A stretch of DNA of 64,000 nucleotides, taken from positions 5,531,001 through 5,595,000 of the forward strand of contig NC_015703.1 in the NCBI RefSeq assembly GCF_000218895.1, in the 5' to 3' direction. The translations under genes and the position numbers were made by a program. This DNA is from Runella slithyformis DSM 19594. Its GTDB lineage: Bacteria > Bacteroidota > Bacteroidia > Cytophagales > Spirosomataceae. Below are positions 43,614 to 53,180 of the stretch, piece by piece. The notes under the pieces are model-generated. The model did no database searches. It saw only the letters and a list, made by a program, of their open reading frames with translations, and was not told the DNA's origin. The stretch's first letter is position 1. The number at the start of each line of letters is the position of its first letter.

Positions 43614-44882
43614 TTAGCCGTTCACACCATCAGACTGAGGTACAGCCTGTATTACAACATTCCAAGCTCTTTTAGCCCAAGAGATCATCACAACCGACAG
43701 AAGGCAAATGCCCGCAATAAAGATAAAAATGATGTTGGTATTGCCCGCGCGGTCAATGACAAAACCGAAAAGCGGTTCGCCCAACGCCGCAAACACGTAG
43801 CCGAACATGTTCATAAAACCGATGCCTGTTCCGGTATAATTTCGGCCCAGCATTTCAGGGCTCAACGGCCAAAAGCAAGATTGCGGGCCATATACAAAAA
43901 AGCCGACCGAAAGCATTAAAAACCCCGCTAACAGCAAGTTATTGGCAGGCAGAAAATACACCGACAGCGCCATAAGCGCACTCATAGACATACCGAAACG
44001 AATCGAATGGATGCGGTTTTTCTTAAACAGTGAGTCCGAAAGCACCCCAAAAGATAAAGCTCCGGCCGCCATACCGACGGGCAGCAAAAACGTCACCCAT
44101 AGATTTCCGGGGTTGTCTTTCCAGTTTTTACCCAAATAATGCACCGGCACCCAAAAAATAAGCCCATACCGCGCCATACTTTCAAAACCGAAGGCCAGGG
44201 ATGTCAGCAGAAAATGAGGATGTGACAACACCTTTCGATAACGGCTCAACCAGCTGATCTTTTCCGGCACGCTGTCTTTTTGAATGGGGTCGGCCAAACC
44301 CGCATCCGAAGGTTTATCCCGGGCTGCGATCAGAAAAACAGTTGCCGCACCCAATAAAAACAGCACCGGCAAGCGGAAAAGCATCCGCCATTCCATCCCC
44401 TGCTGCAATAGTACAATGGATAACAGATACGTTAACACGGACGATAAGCCCGCCGCCATCGTATAAAACCCAAAGGCTTTTCCCAGCTCCGCTTCGTTCC
44501 ACCAATTACTGATCAGCTTCCCTCCGGGTGCCCACGCCATGGATTGAAAATAGCCGTTAAGAGCCCATAAAATCATAATGGCCGTTATGGAATCACTGTA
44601 ACTGACGGCCACGTTTGTCAATACCGACAGGTAGGCACCGGCCGTAACCATCACCCGGGCACTCAGTCGGTCGGCGAGGTTGCCGTTGATAAATTGTCCG
44701 ATGGCGTAGCCCAGCAACATGGAAAAGCTGATCCAGCCAATGTACGAATACGGCACGTTCAGCGAAGTAGCCATGCCTTTGGCGGCCCACCCGAAATTAT
44801 GACGGCCGGTATAAAAAAACAGGTAACAAAACATCGTTACCAACAGCATTTTCCACTGCTGACTTCTAAAAGAGGATCGCAT
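43614..44882 (-). CDS. MFS transporter, organophosphate:phosphate antiporter type
   Basis: 422 residues, twelve predicted helices. The N-terminal FYTGRHNFGWAAKGM and the helix-2/3 loop GQFINGNLADRLSARVMV fit the GlpT/UhpT (OPA) group, which exchanges sugar or glycerol phosphates for phosphate, and some members carry phosphonates. It begins 14 bases after the zinc dehydrogenase stop, same strand, so one operon. Its 3' end joins the decayed DUF1800 gene. Confidence 0.88.
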   Translation of the reverse strand: MRSSFRSQQWKMLLVTMFCYLFFYTGRHNFGWAAKGMATSLNVPYSYIGWISFSMLLGYAIGQFINGNLADRLSARVMVTAGAYLSVLTNVAVSYSDSITAIMILWALNGYFQSMAWAPGGKLISNWWNEAELGKAFGFYTMAAGLSSVLTYLLSIVLLQQGMEWRMLFRLPVLFLLGAATVFLIAARDKPSDAGLADPIQKDSVPEKISWLSRYRKVLSHPHFLLTSLAFGFESMARYGLIFWVPVHYLGKNWKDNPGNLWVTFLLPVGMAAGALSFGVLSDSLFKKNRIHSIRFGMSMSALMALSVYFLPANNLLLAGFLMLSVGFFVYGPQSCFWPLSPEMLGRNYTGTGIGFMNMFGYVFAALGEPLFGFVIDRAGNTNIIFIFIAGICLLSVVMISWAKRAWNVVIQAVPQSDGVNG

Positions 44883-44896
44883 ATTTTCTGATTGGG

Positions 44897-45991
44897 TTAC
44901 TGACCTTCTATCCGAATACCTACACGTAACGGCCTGTTTGTCAAGGCATACTCAAAGGCCTGCTCCGCTTCGCTCAACGAAAATTCCTTTCCGATAATTT
45001 GCTCAAAAGGAAAACGTTGCGCGTTGCGACGCATAAAATCCACGGCGTACACAAAATCTTCATAATTGTAATTGTGCAATCCTTTGACGGTAATCAACCG
45101 GCGAATGATCTGTTCGGCATCCAACATCACTTTCCGTTGACGAAAGACCGCCCCTACCCAAACCGCCACGCCACCGATGCCCAAAACGGCCACCCCTTCT
45201 TCCATTGCCTCCGGCGAGCCGCTCATGTCAAACACTATATCTATTTCTGAATCCAAAGAAGACAGCGCGCTTTCATTTTCAGCCCCCGAACCGGGCGTCA
45301 TCAGACAGGTTTCCTCTACCCCAAAGGCCAAAGATTGTTGCAGACGTTGGGGAGAAATATCCGCCGCAATTATTTTCTCTGCACCGGCATCTTTACACAT
45401 CGCCGCGCAGACCATTCCCAACAGTCCTGTGCCCGTAATGAGCACCGTTTTCCCTTTTACCGTTCCGGCATGACGTAACGCTCCGGCCACCGTCGCCACC
45501 GCACAATTGAGGGTGGCCGCCACGGGAAGTGACACGTTATCGGGAATCTTCAGAATGGCCGTATGCGGTTTCAGGAGACAGTATTCGGCCAATCCTCCGT
45601 GAAAAGCATCTTTTTCGGTAACCGTTGCGTGGCCGTACTTAAATACACCAGGCGTTTTTTGCGGCATTCCCAATTTCGACATTTCTGATGCCGGGTCGGC
45701 GGAGAAAATACTCCATGTAACAATATCGCCCTCATTTAAAACGTTCCCCGCGAAGTCTTTTCCCGAATGACTTTCGCTGATTTCAACGACCTTTCCTACG
45801 ATTTCATGTCCCAGAACAGTCGGCGTGTTTTCTTTTCTCAGTCCGCAAAAGGTGTGCAAATCGCTCCCGCAAAGGGTCGTATAGACATTGCGAACCAGCA
45901 CTTCTCCTGCCGATAACTCCGGCAGTTCGCGGGTTTGGAACTGCATCGGCAGACCCGGTCCGTTAAAAACCATTAATGTCCCTGAACTCAT
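44897..45991 (-). CDS. Zinc-type alcohol dehydrogenase, similar to phosphonate-linked subgroup
   Basis: 364 residues, MDR fold. CGSDLHTFCG (catalytic Cys) and GHEIVG (Glu/His) form the catalytic zinc site, and the coenzyme loop is TGTGLLGMV. The four-Cys structural zinc lobe is absent: the corresponding stretch WSIFSADPASEMSKLG has none. CGSDLHT..GLR and the LGHEIVG context resemble alcohol dehydrogenases linked to phosphonate catabolism (TIGR03366-like). Operon with the OPA-type transporter suggests uptake and oxidation of a phospho- or phosphonate compound; no phosphonatase gene is seen nearby. Confidence 0.85.
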   Translation of the reverse strand: MSSGTLMVFNGPGLPMQFQTRELPELSAGEVLVRNVYTTLCGSDLHTFCGLRKENTPTVLGHEIVGKVVEISESHSGKDFAGNVLNEGDIVTWSIFSADPASEMSKLGMPQKTPGVFKYGHATVTEKDAFHGGLAEYCLLKPHTAILKIPDNVSLPVAATLNCAVATVAGALRHAGTVKGKTVLITGTGLLGMVCAAMCKDAGAEKIIAADISPQRLQQSLAFGVEETCLMTPGSGAENESALSSLDSEIDIVFDMSGSPEAMEEGVAVLGIGGVAVWVGAVFRQRKVMLDAEQIIRRLITVKGLHNYNYEDFVYAVDFMRRNAQRFPFEQIIGKEFSLSEAEQAFEYALTNRPLRVGIRIEGQ

Positions 45992-46089
45992 ATTGTTCCT
46001 GTATTCATATTTGCAAAGGTGCTGATTTTTTGTTTACATATTTTAAACATAAGTTCACCAAAACATAAATTTATCAAAAGTCCCCACAA

Positions 46090-46126
46090 AAAAAGCCATC
46101 AGGATTTTTACCGCTGATGGCTTTTT
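46090..46126 (-). terminator. Terminator after the GDSL hydrolase
   Basis: AAAAAGCCATCAG (46090-46102) pairs perfectly with CTGATGGCTTTTT (46114-46126), loop 11. On the minus strand the stem ends in a T tract, 70 bases after the GDSL stop. It also works on the plus strand. Confidence 0.85.
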
Positions 46127-46196
46127 GGAGTAATAAACGCATTTAAATGACTTAAACGGTGGAGACACCGTCAACATACTGCAATGGGCAGCCTAC

Positions 46197-46880
46197 TTAC
46201 ATCCCTTTCAGTACCTTCCACATTTCGTCTGCAACGAACTGATTCCCCACTTCGTTGAGGTGAACCCGGTCGGTGGTCAAAATGTTTTTTTCGTCGTTGT
46301 TAGGGTTATTCTTTAAGTTATACTCTAAAAACGCTTTGCGCAGATCAATCAGCGGCAACCCATTTTTCTTAGCCAGATTCCGAATCATTTGTGAGTATTG
46401 GTTGAGATCTCCGTCCTGCTGATTGGAGAAATCGGTACGCTCACCGATGGCGGCGGGAGTACACAGGGCTACCCGAATGTTGGCGGCCTGTAACTTCTTC
46501 AAAATGGCTTCGTAAAATTTCACAAACTTGTCGGGGTCAGTCCCTGTACCATGCGAAGATTTGTGCCACACATCGTTGACACCGATATAAATAATGACCA
46601 CGTCAGGCTTTTTAGACAACACGTCTTCTTCCATGCGCAGGTAAAGGTCATAGATTTTATTGCCGCCGATGCCCGCTCCGATGAGTTCGTACCTGCTCTT
46701 CAGGTTTTGTTTTTCGAGCATCTCGCCCAATTTTACGATGTAGCCGCCCGGTCGAACGCCCGCTTGGGTAATGGAATCGCCGAAAAATATAACCCGAATG
46801 GGTTTATCCTGTTGGGCAGCAAGAAGGGGAAGTGTAAAAAAACTAAGTTTGAGGTAACGAAAAAATCGATTCATTGTCAT
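46197..46880 (-). CDS. SGNH/GDSL hydrolase, exported
   Basis: 227 residues. Hydrophobic N-terminus (FFRYLKLSFFTLPLLAA) serves as a signal peptide. Block I FFGDSITQAG (Ser near residue 36), block II GIGGNKI (Gly), block III IGVNDVW (Asn) and block V DRVHLNEVGNQ (Asp/His) form the complete SGNH catalytic set. Probably an esterase or acetylesterase acting on sugars or lipids in the periplasm. It lies alone. Confidence 0.92.
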   Translation of the reverse strand: MTMNRFFRYLKLSFFTLPLLAAQQDKPIRVIFFGDSITQAGVRPGGYIVKLGEMLEKQNLKSRYELIGAGIGGNKIYDLYLRMEEDVLSKKPDVVIIYIGVNDVWHKSSHGTGTDPDKFVKFYEAILKKLQAANIRVALCTPAAIGERTDFSNQQDGDLNQYSQMIRNLAKKNGLPLIDLRKAFLEYNLKNNPNNDEKNILTTDRVHLNEVGNQFVADEMWKVLKGM

Positions 46881-47020
46881 TGGTTAAAAAGTAAGATACA
46901 TTTTTCCATAAAAGGAAAATCTGTACCGTTTCTAATAACCGATTATTCACTCAAAGGCTCGAAGAAGCAGTAAATAGCCCACTTTGGTCCTTTGCTCCCC
47001 TGCGTCTCTGCGTGAAGCAT

Positions 47021-50000
47021 TTAACTGAACAGACCTAAGATATCATCCTGCGTGAGTTTTTTCAGGAAGCCCGCCTCGGTCGAGACCAGATCACCGGCCA
47101 ATTCCCGTTTCCGGTCCTGTAGCTGCACAATCTTTTCTTCCACGGTATCTTTACAGATCATTCGATAGGCAAAGACACGTTTGGTTTGCCCAATGCGGTG
47201 GACCCGGTCGATGGCCTGCTGCTCCACGGCGGGGTTCCACCAAGGGTCTACAAGGTACACATAGTCGGCTTCGGTCAGGTTGAGCCCTACCCCGCCGGCT
47301 TTAAGACTCATCAAAAACACGCGACATTCGTCGTCGCCCTGAAAACGGTTGACGCGTGCGGCGCGGTCCTGCGTCTTTCCGTCCAGGTATTCGTACGGAA
47401 TGCGATCGCGTTCGAGCTTTTGGCGTATCAGGTCCAGCATTTTCAGAAACTGACTGAATATCACAATTTTATGATGCGAAGCATTCTCTTCTATTTCGCG
47501 CACGATTTCCGCCAGTTTGACCGATTCCTGCCCGTAGTCTTCATCATCGGAAAGCAGCGCGGGCGAGTCACAGATTTGCCGAAGTTTGAGCAATCCTTCC
47601 AGGATCAAAAAGGAAGCCTGCTCGCGGCCCACTTCGGCCATTTTACCCGCAATCATATCACGGTATTTATCCCTGAAGGCGTTGTACACTTTCCGCTGAC
47701 GCTTATCCATCTCACAGTACAGCACCGTTTCGGTCTTTTCGGGCAGGTCCTTGGCCACTTCTTCCTTCGTACGCTTGAGCATAAAGGGATAAATAAGCCG
47801 CCGAAGCTCGGCCGCGCGGGTTTTGTCCTGATACTTATCGATCAGCGTGGCGTATTCGGTCCGGAAAAAGTCTTCGTGGCCCAGAAAACCGGGATTCAGA
47901 AAATCAAACTGTGAATACAGGTCAAAGGTATTGTTTTCAACGGGGGTCCCGGTCATAGTCAGGCGGTTTTGGGCATTGAGCAGCTTAACGGCCTTAGAGA
48001 TCATCGAATCAGGATTCTTAATGGCCTGCGCCTCGTCCAGCACCACATAATGAAACCTGAAACTGCTCAGCAGCTCGATGTCCGAACGCACGGACCCATA
48101 GGTTGACAGGATAATATCATACCGGTTAAATACCCTTACATTTTTGGTGCGTTGCGGTCCGGTATGCACGTACAAGGTCAAATCGGGGCAAAACTTAGTC
48201 GCTTCGGCCTGCCAGTTGAATATCAACGTTTTGGGAACTACCACCAAGTGAACGCCTTTGGGGTTTCGGTTTTTCTGCTCCTGCAAAAACGTCAGCATTT
48301 GCAGGGTTTTTCCCAAGCCCATATCATCCGCCAGACAGCCTCCCCAGCCGAATTCATCTAAAAAGTGCAGCCATTTGTAGCCTTCTTCCTGGTACGGCCG
48401 CAGGGTAGCGGTAATGTTTTGGGGCAATTTTATCTTTTTTATCTCGGTAAAATTCAACAGCTTTTCGCGTTTTTCGTCAAGTTCATCCAGCAGCTTAGGA
48501 TTTTCAATAAACTCTTTATACCGCTCCAGAATGGTAAAATGCTGCTTCGAAAGCCGAAGAACTCCTTTTTTCTCGTCTACTTTCCCAAACCGAAACAACT
48601 GTGCGTACTGTGCCACCCACTCTTCGGGCAACAACCCATACGAACCGTCTTTGAGTTCGACGTAATTTTGCTTTTTCAGAATGGCCTTGCGCACATCTGA
48701 CAAGGCGACCGTTTGATTGCCGAAAGAGACTTCTACCTGAAGATCAAACCAGTCAATGCCCGAGGAATTTCGGATCCTGAAAGTGGCCTTATTGGGATTG
48801 TATCGAAATTTTTTGAGGTTATTAAACCCAAACAGCTTGGTGCCGAAGTGATTCAGGGCTTCATAAAACTGAAACAGCCACCCCCCTTCCAACACCTGCT
48901 CGGAGGGCAGATAAAAATACTCGTCGGTCTGGTGTTCAAAGACCGGATGCTGTTTTTGCAGGAACTGTACAAACGCTTTTTCGGCATCACGGTCGCGGCG
49001 TTGGATCAGCACCGTATTGTTGGAGGCAATGACCCGCGCCTGCCGAAAATCTCGCGGCAGTTCGATCTCCTCCCCGTCTTCGGTGGTATAAACAAAGACA
49101 GGTACGATCAACAGATTATCATCCGCCTCTTTGAGATAGATCCTTCCCTCCTGCCATTCAAGATCAGTCTGCACAATGGCTTGATTTTGATCAAACTCAA
49201 CCGAAAAACGATCGGCCAACGGGATCACAAACCCGTTAAAGAAGGCATCATCCCGTACGGAACGCAGGCGGATGGCCCCTCCCAAATCAAAGAAATGTCG
49301 GGCCACCTTGGCCGCTGCAGCCGAACGAAAGCGACACAGCAGATCACCGGGCATAATGGCCAGCCAATACGTTTCCAGGTCTTGCAACTCCTGAAACGGA
49401 ATCAATACATCACTTCCATGCCTGACGAAGGCTTCCAGAACGGTTTCCTGCTCCGTCCGCGATAGTTGAAAATGCAGATCCAGGGGAAGTTCACTCACCG
49501 TAACGGCCGTTCCGGTGCTGTGCGAGCTGATTTTTTGATTGACCCGGACGGCATGGCCAACCAGCAGCGGAAACAGTTTTTCCAGCACTTTTCCCGTAAT
49601 TTCCAACGCCGAATCCATGATCTCTTCCGTGTATTTAATATTCCAGGAAGAAGAGGAAATCTTAAAACCGCGTTGACGCAGGGTTTCGTGCATAAACTCC
49701 TGTCCCAGCAGACGGCTTGCATTGATGATTTCCAAGTCGCCGGCATCGGCAACGGGGCGGTCTTTATCCGTCCAGTTAAGACGCGTAAAATTGGCTATTT
49801 TTCCAGTTTTTGAATTCAAAACCCCTTTGCCCGGTTCCAAACGAAAAAAAGGAAGTTCTTTCGTGGTAAAATGTTCCAGCAGGTACACAAAAACGGTTTT
49901 ATCTTTAGCATTTTCGGCCGGCACGAACGGTCCGGCGGATTTGATGGGCAGCGTGCTTTTAAACACATTACCCCATTGTATCCCCTCTATAGGCTGAATG

Positions 50001-50875
50001 CTTTTATCCAGCACCACCAATTCAAGTTCTCCGTTGTAGTTCAGCTTAAAGTTAAATTTCCCCGCCAGGTTATCGCCCGAAGAGTAGCCATATATGGCCA
50101 GCAATGCATCTTTTTCACGGTCCCAATTTTTGAGCAACTCTAAGGCATACGGACCGCGCTGCTGTTGCAACCACACCAAAACTCCCATCATGTGCTCACA
50201 CATCGGCGTACGTAATTCCTGATGACAGGTACACGAAAAATGGTATTTAAATTTTTCCAACCGCCGGATCTCGATTGTATTCGTACCGCTTTTTCGCACA
50301 AACTGTTCGAACTTTTCCACGCCTTTTCCCTGTTGTACCGACTTCACTTCCAGGTAATGCCGACGACTCGGCCAATAAGATAGCGGTACGTTGTTTTGGA
50401 TCTGCGGGTCGTCGATGGTTCTGAGCACCACCGTTGTATCGGTCATCCGGTGGGTGGTCGGCTTGTGAAAGACAAGCTTTTTGGGTTCAATCTGCCGCGA
50501 TGAATCCGTAATATCCACAATGATCTTTTTGAGGTCGTGGATCGTCGGTTTTGTTTTTTCGGACCCTTCACTTAAAAAATTTTCGAGTGCATAGGCCGCG
50601 GCAACGCCATGTTTACAAGGGTATATCTCTGATGGACAACTGCAATAACACTCCACCGCCTCGGGATCGTCCATGCCGGACAGTTCCACTTCGTATTTTT
50701 GCTGACTTGACTGACTTTCCACGTTAAATTTGGCGGCGTAATAGTCTCCGTCAAAACTCGCAATTTTCACTCCTCCGGCTCTAAAAACATCATTCCCGCG
50801 TTGACGAACAGCGTTGGTTGCTTCTTTTCGTAAAGCGGTCAGGCTTTCTATGATCAATCCTTTAAAATAAGCCAT
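47021..50875 (-). CDS. SWIM-domain SNF2-family helicase
   Basis: 1284 residues. Two SWIM-like zinc fingers occur: CSCPSEIYPCKHG near residue 75 and CTCHQELRTPMCEHMMG near residue 215. A long middle region of unknown fold separates them from the SNF2 motor: Walker A DDMGLGKT near residue 850, Walker B LDEAQAIKN near 948, then the helicase C-terminal domain with KAGGVGLNLTEAD and QAIDRVHRIGQ near 1190-1230. DNA-dependent ATPase, likely remodelling protein-DNA complexes. Transcribed alone; no defence partner adjoins it. Confidence 0.95.
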   Translation of the reverse strand: MAYFKGLIIESLTALRKEATNAVRQRGNDVFRAGGVKIASFDGDYYAAKFNVESQSSQQKYEVELSGMDDPEAVECYCSCPSEIYPCKHGVAAAYALENFLSEGSEKTKPTIHDLKKIIVDITDSSRQIEPKKLVFHKPTTHRMTDTTVVLRTIDDPQIQNNVPLSYWPSRRHYLEVKSVQQGKGVEKFEQFVRKSGTNTIEIRRLEKFKYHFSCTCHQELRTPMCEHMMGVLVWLQQQRGPYALELLKNWDREKDALLAIYGYSSGDNLAGKFNFKLNYNGELELVVLDKSIQPIEGIQWGNVFKSTLPIKSAGPFVPAENAKDKTVFVYLLEHFTTKELPFFRLEPGKGVLNSKTGKIANFTRLNWTDKDRPVADAGDLEIINASRLLGQEFMHETLRQRGFKISSSSWNIKYTEEIMDSALEITGKVLEKLFPLLVGHAVRVNQKISSHSTGTAVTVSELPLDLHFQLSRTEQETVLEAFVRHGSDVLIPFQELQDLETYWLAIMPGDLLCRFRSAAAAKVARHFFDLGGAIRLRSVRDDAFFNGFVIPLADRFSVEFDQNQAIVQTDLEWQEGRIYLKEADDNLLIVPVFVYTTEDGEEIELPRDFRQARVIASNNTVLIQRRDRDAEKAFVQFLQKQHPVFEHQTDEYFYLPSEQVLEGGWLFQFYEALNHFGTKLFGFNNLKKFRYNPNKATFRIRNSSGIDWFDLQVEVSFGNQTVALSDVRKAILKKQNYVELKDGSYGLLPEEWVAQYAQLFRFGKVDEKKGVLRLSKQHFTILERYKEFIENPKLLDELDEKREKLLNFTEIKKIKLPQNITATLRPYQEEGYKWLHFLDEFGWGGCLADDMGLGKTLQMLTFLQEQKNRNPKGVHLVVVPKTLIFNWQAEATKFCPDLTLYVHTGPQRTKNVRVFNRYDIILSTYGSVRSDIELLSSFRFHYVVLDEAQAIKNPDSMISKAVKLLNAQNRLTMTGTPVENNTFDLYSQFDFLNPGFLGHEDFFRTEYATLIDKYQDKTRAAELRRLIYPFMLKRTKEEVAKDLPEKTETVLYCEMDKRQRKVYNAFRDKYRDMIAGKMAEVGREQASFLILEGLLKLRQICDSPALLSDDEDYGQESVKLAEIVREIEENASHHKIVIFSQFLKMLDLIRQKLERDRIPYEYLDGKTQDRAARVNRFQGDDECRVFLMSLKAGGVGLNLTEADYVYLVDPWWNPAVEQQAIDRVHRIGQTKRVFAYRMICKDTVEEKIVQLQDRKRELAGDLVSTEAGFLKKLTQDDILGLFS

Positions 50876-50958
50876 TTCTATTTTTCAATTTCCGATTTGC
50901 AGGCGGTCGGGGCTCGACCTTCCGGTTTCGCGCCATTCGTTCTCTAACGGTTATGTTT

Positions 50959-51258
50959 CTACTCTATTTCGGACAAATACTCGGCGGGAACATCGTAAAG
51001 TTCATTTTCAACCTCCTTCATTTTAGGGAACAATTTCGTATCGGGTTGTATTCCATAACGAAATTTAATTTCGGTGCATTCAAACGAAAAATCACTTTTG
51101 GTCGTCGATAGTAGCGGGAAGTCAACGCGCACCTGATACACTGTCCCTTCGATGGTCTCATACGGGGGCTTTTTGTAGAGCGTAAAGATGTCGACCTTCA
51201 CCCGGTCGCCAATGCGAAAGGGCGATTCAATGCTCGGAAGTGGGAATAGTAATTTCAT
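50959..51258 (-). CDS. Small hypothetical protein
   Basis: 99 residues. Mixed beta strands (RIGDRVKVDIFTL, TIEGTVYQVRV) and a Glu-rich C-terminus suggest a small SH3- or KOW-like barrel. Seen between the SNF2 helicase (84 bases downstream on the same strand) and a divergent membrane-protein gene, so it may be co-transcribed with the helicase. No family recognised. Confidence 0.65.
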   Translation of the reverse strand: MKLLFPLPSIESPFRIGDRVKVDIFTLYKKPPYETIEGTVYQVRVDFPLLSTTKSDFSFECTEIKFRYGIQPDTKLFPKMKEVENELYDVPAEYLSEIE

Positions 51259-51370
51259 AATTTAACGCGAATAACGACAAAACGATAGTTCTTTGCAACG
51301 AAGTGCTTACCTTCACCGTATAATTGAACAATTCAAAACGCAAATCGTTCTTCCTTTATTTAGCTTTTTA

Positions 51371-52216
51371 ATGATACGACGGCTACTGATTTCGGGGATA
51401 GGTTGGATGGGGCTTTTTCTAAGCGCACAAGCCCAAATAGAGGATTATTACCGCCCTAACAAACGTCGAGCTACCCCTGTTTTTTTGAATCAACCCGACC
51501 TGGTTCGTTCAGACAGCCATTGGTATATCGGCCTCGAAGGCGGAGGAAAATGGAACGGAGCCATTTTATCCAATGATCTTTTCGGCCTACTGTCGTATCA
51601 AACAGGCGCCACCGACGGTTACGCCGGCGGTCATTTGGGCTATTCACATAATCTTCGGTGGACCCTCGAAACGGGCTATATTCGCAATCCGTCCAATGCC
51701 TATTTGCGCGTTAATGCCGTACGCGGTTTTCCGGTTAGGGTCAATGAACTGGAGCACAGCATTCCGCTGCGTTTCAAATGGCGCGTGTTGCGGCTGGGGC
51801 AAGTCCTGAAACAGTCGGGTATCTACGCTGGCGGCGGAGTGCTGTGGACTCCGACGCGTAAACGGCAGAATGTCGACACCTTTGTATTGACCGGAATGAC
51901 GCGTTCGGGGGCTTCCGGTACCCGCGATACCATTTTGGTAGAAAATCAGACCTTTTCTACGGGAAAAGCCAAGCTGGAACTCGAAGGCAGTCTTGAATTT
52001 GTGGGGCGAATGTCGGCTCACATTGAATTGGTGGCCTATGGACGGGCGCACTATGCCGGAGCCTCTTCTCTGCGCTCCGACTCCCAATTTTACATCAATC
52101 GACTCATTGAGGCATCTTCTTCGCTTACTCTGCGCCCCGTCAGTTACCAGTTCGGTGTGTCCATTCGGTACATTTACGCGCGTCGCAATGTCTACCGCAG
52201 TCGTTTTGAGGAATAA
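51371..52216 (+). CDS. Exported beta-barrel-like protein
   Basis: About 281 residues from the ATG at 51371, after which a signal peptide ends near SAQAQIED. Repeated alternating strands (GYAGGHLGYSHNLRWTLETGY, ELEGSLEFVGRMSAHIELV, SYQFGVSIRYIYARRN) suggest an outer membrane beta barrel. An upstream in-frame start at 51293 lacks signal-peptide character. No family recognised. Confidence 0.65.
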   Translation: MIRRLLISGIGWMGLFLSAQAQIEDYYRPNKRRATPVFLNQPDLVRSDSHWYIGLEGGGKWNGAILSNDLFGLLSYQTGATDGYAGGHLGYSHNLRWTLETGYIRNPSNAYLRVNAVRGFPVRVNELEHSIPLRFKWRVLRLGQVLKQSGIYAGGGVLWTPTRKRQNVDTFVLTGMTRSGASGTRDTILVENQTFSTGKAKLELEGSLEFVGRMSAHIELVAYGRAHYAGASSLRSDSQFYINRLIEASSSLTLRPVSYQFGVSIRYIYARRNVYRSRFEE

Positions 52217-52285
52217 TGCGGTCATCGGCACGTTGTTTGCCGGGTAGGTGTGTATTGTTTTCTTTGTTCAACTCCGAAAAAAGAA

Positions 52286-52317
52286 AGCCTTGGGAAGTTT
52301 TAAAACTTCCCAAGGCT
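52286..52317. terminator. Perfect 32-base palindrome between convergent genes
   Basis: AGCCTTGGGAAGTTTT and its exact reverse complement AAAACTTCCCAAGGCT are joined with no spacer. Such CCTTGGGAAGTTTT palindromes recur in Bacteroidota intergenic DNA. Probably a bidirectional terminator, possibly a mobile palindrome. Confidence 0.7.
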
Positions 52318-52336
52318 CCGTCGGGGCAATCAGTGA

Positions 52337-53116
52337 CTAAAAATCGGTATTGGCTTCCTTAATATCCATTTTTTGAATCCAAATGTTGCGGTAAAGCACG
52401 TCGTGGCCTTCGGCCTGCAATTTCAGTCCGCCGGGTGTATCCGTGATGCCCTTTCCACCGTCGTTTCCACCGTCGACACCCGAGTTAGGACCGCCCCATA
52501 CCTGACTGATTTTCTGATTTTTATGGACTTTTTTACCGTTGAAGTACATGGTGACCATGGGTTTTTCAACCAGCTTACCGTCTTTGAAACGCGCGGCCCG
52601 AAACATAATATCGTACGCGTTCCACTTACCTACACCGTTATAGGCGTAGTATGGTGACGGTGTTTCATTGATGACCGCCGCCATTCCGTGCGATGTGGTA
52701 TCGCCGTCCAATACCTGAATTTCGTAACGGTTTTGGAGGTATACCCCGCTGTTGCCGCCGGGCTTGCTGATATAAAACTCCACATGCAGTCTGAAATCCT
52801 TAAAGGTGTCGTTGGTCACAATATCGGCAGCACCGTATTTACCGCCCGCCGCGGCCGGGTCGTTGGTATTGACCGCCGTACCTTTGTCCACGGGATCATT
52901 GACAATAAACCATTTGATAGGCAGCTCAGCCGCCAGACGGGGTCCTTTCCAGTAGGTCCATTTTTCATCGAGCATTTTGCGCGAGCCGTCAAAATAGACT
53001 GTCGCTTTGGCGGGGGCTTTGACCCCTACCCCTACCTGCGCCGCCACGGGAAAAGACAGTCCAATCGCCAACAGGGACGCAGAAAAAAGCAATGATTTAC
53101 CGGCAATTTTATTCAT
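52337..53116 (-). CDS. DUF1080 (3-keto-disaccharide hydrolase-type) protein
   Basis: About 259 residues from the ATG at 53116. A signal peptide ends near VAAQVG. The LamG-like DUF1080 domain fills the rest, with FRLHVEFYISKPGGNSGVYLQNRYEIQVLD and YNGVGKWNAYDIMF as its core. DUF1080 proteins in Bacteroidota hydrolyse 3-keto-glycosides, in line with the GMC-type dehydrogenase pair at 30992-33266, although the two are not adjacent. Confidence 0.92.
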   Translation of the reverse strand: MNKIAGKSLLFSASLLAIGLSFPVAAQVGVGVKAPAKATVYFDGSRKMLDEKWTYWKGPRLAAELPIKWFIVNDPVDKGTAVNTNDPAAAGGKYGAADIVTNDTFKDFRLHVEFYISKPGGNSGVYLQNRYEIQVLDGDTTSHGMAAVINETPSPYYAYNGVGKWNAYDIMFRAARFKDGKLVEKPMVTMYFNGKKVHKNQKISQVWGGPNSGVDGGNDGGKGITDTPGGLKLQAEGHDVLYRNIWIQKMDIKEANTDF

Positions 53117-53180
53117 GAGAAAACAATTTTTGGGGGTGAATGACAACTGTTTATCAAAGCGGTAAACCGCCGAATCTACT

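Noticed and set aside
47186-47914. Long antisense reading frames over the SNF2 helicase (also 48713-49465)
   Set aside because: They lie opposite a complete, motif-rich helicase and show no family features; long antisense frames are common in GC-moderate coding DNA.
47021-50875. SNF2 helicase as a phage-defence system
   Set aside because: No nuclease, PLD or methylase partner lies beside it, and SWIM-SNF2 proteins are widespread housekeeping-type genes.
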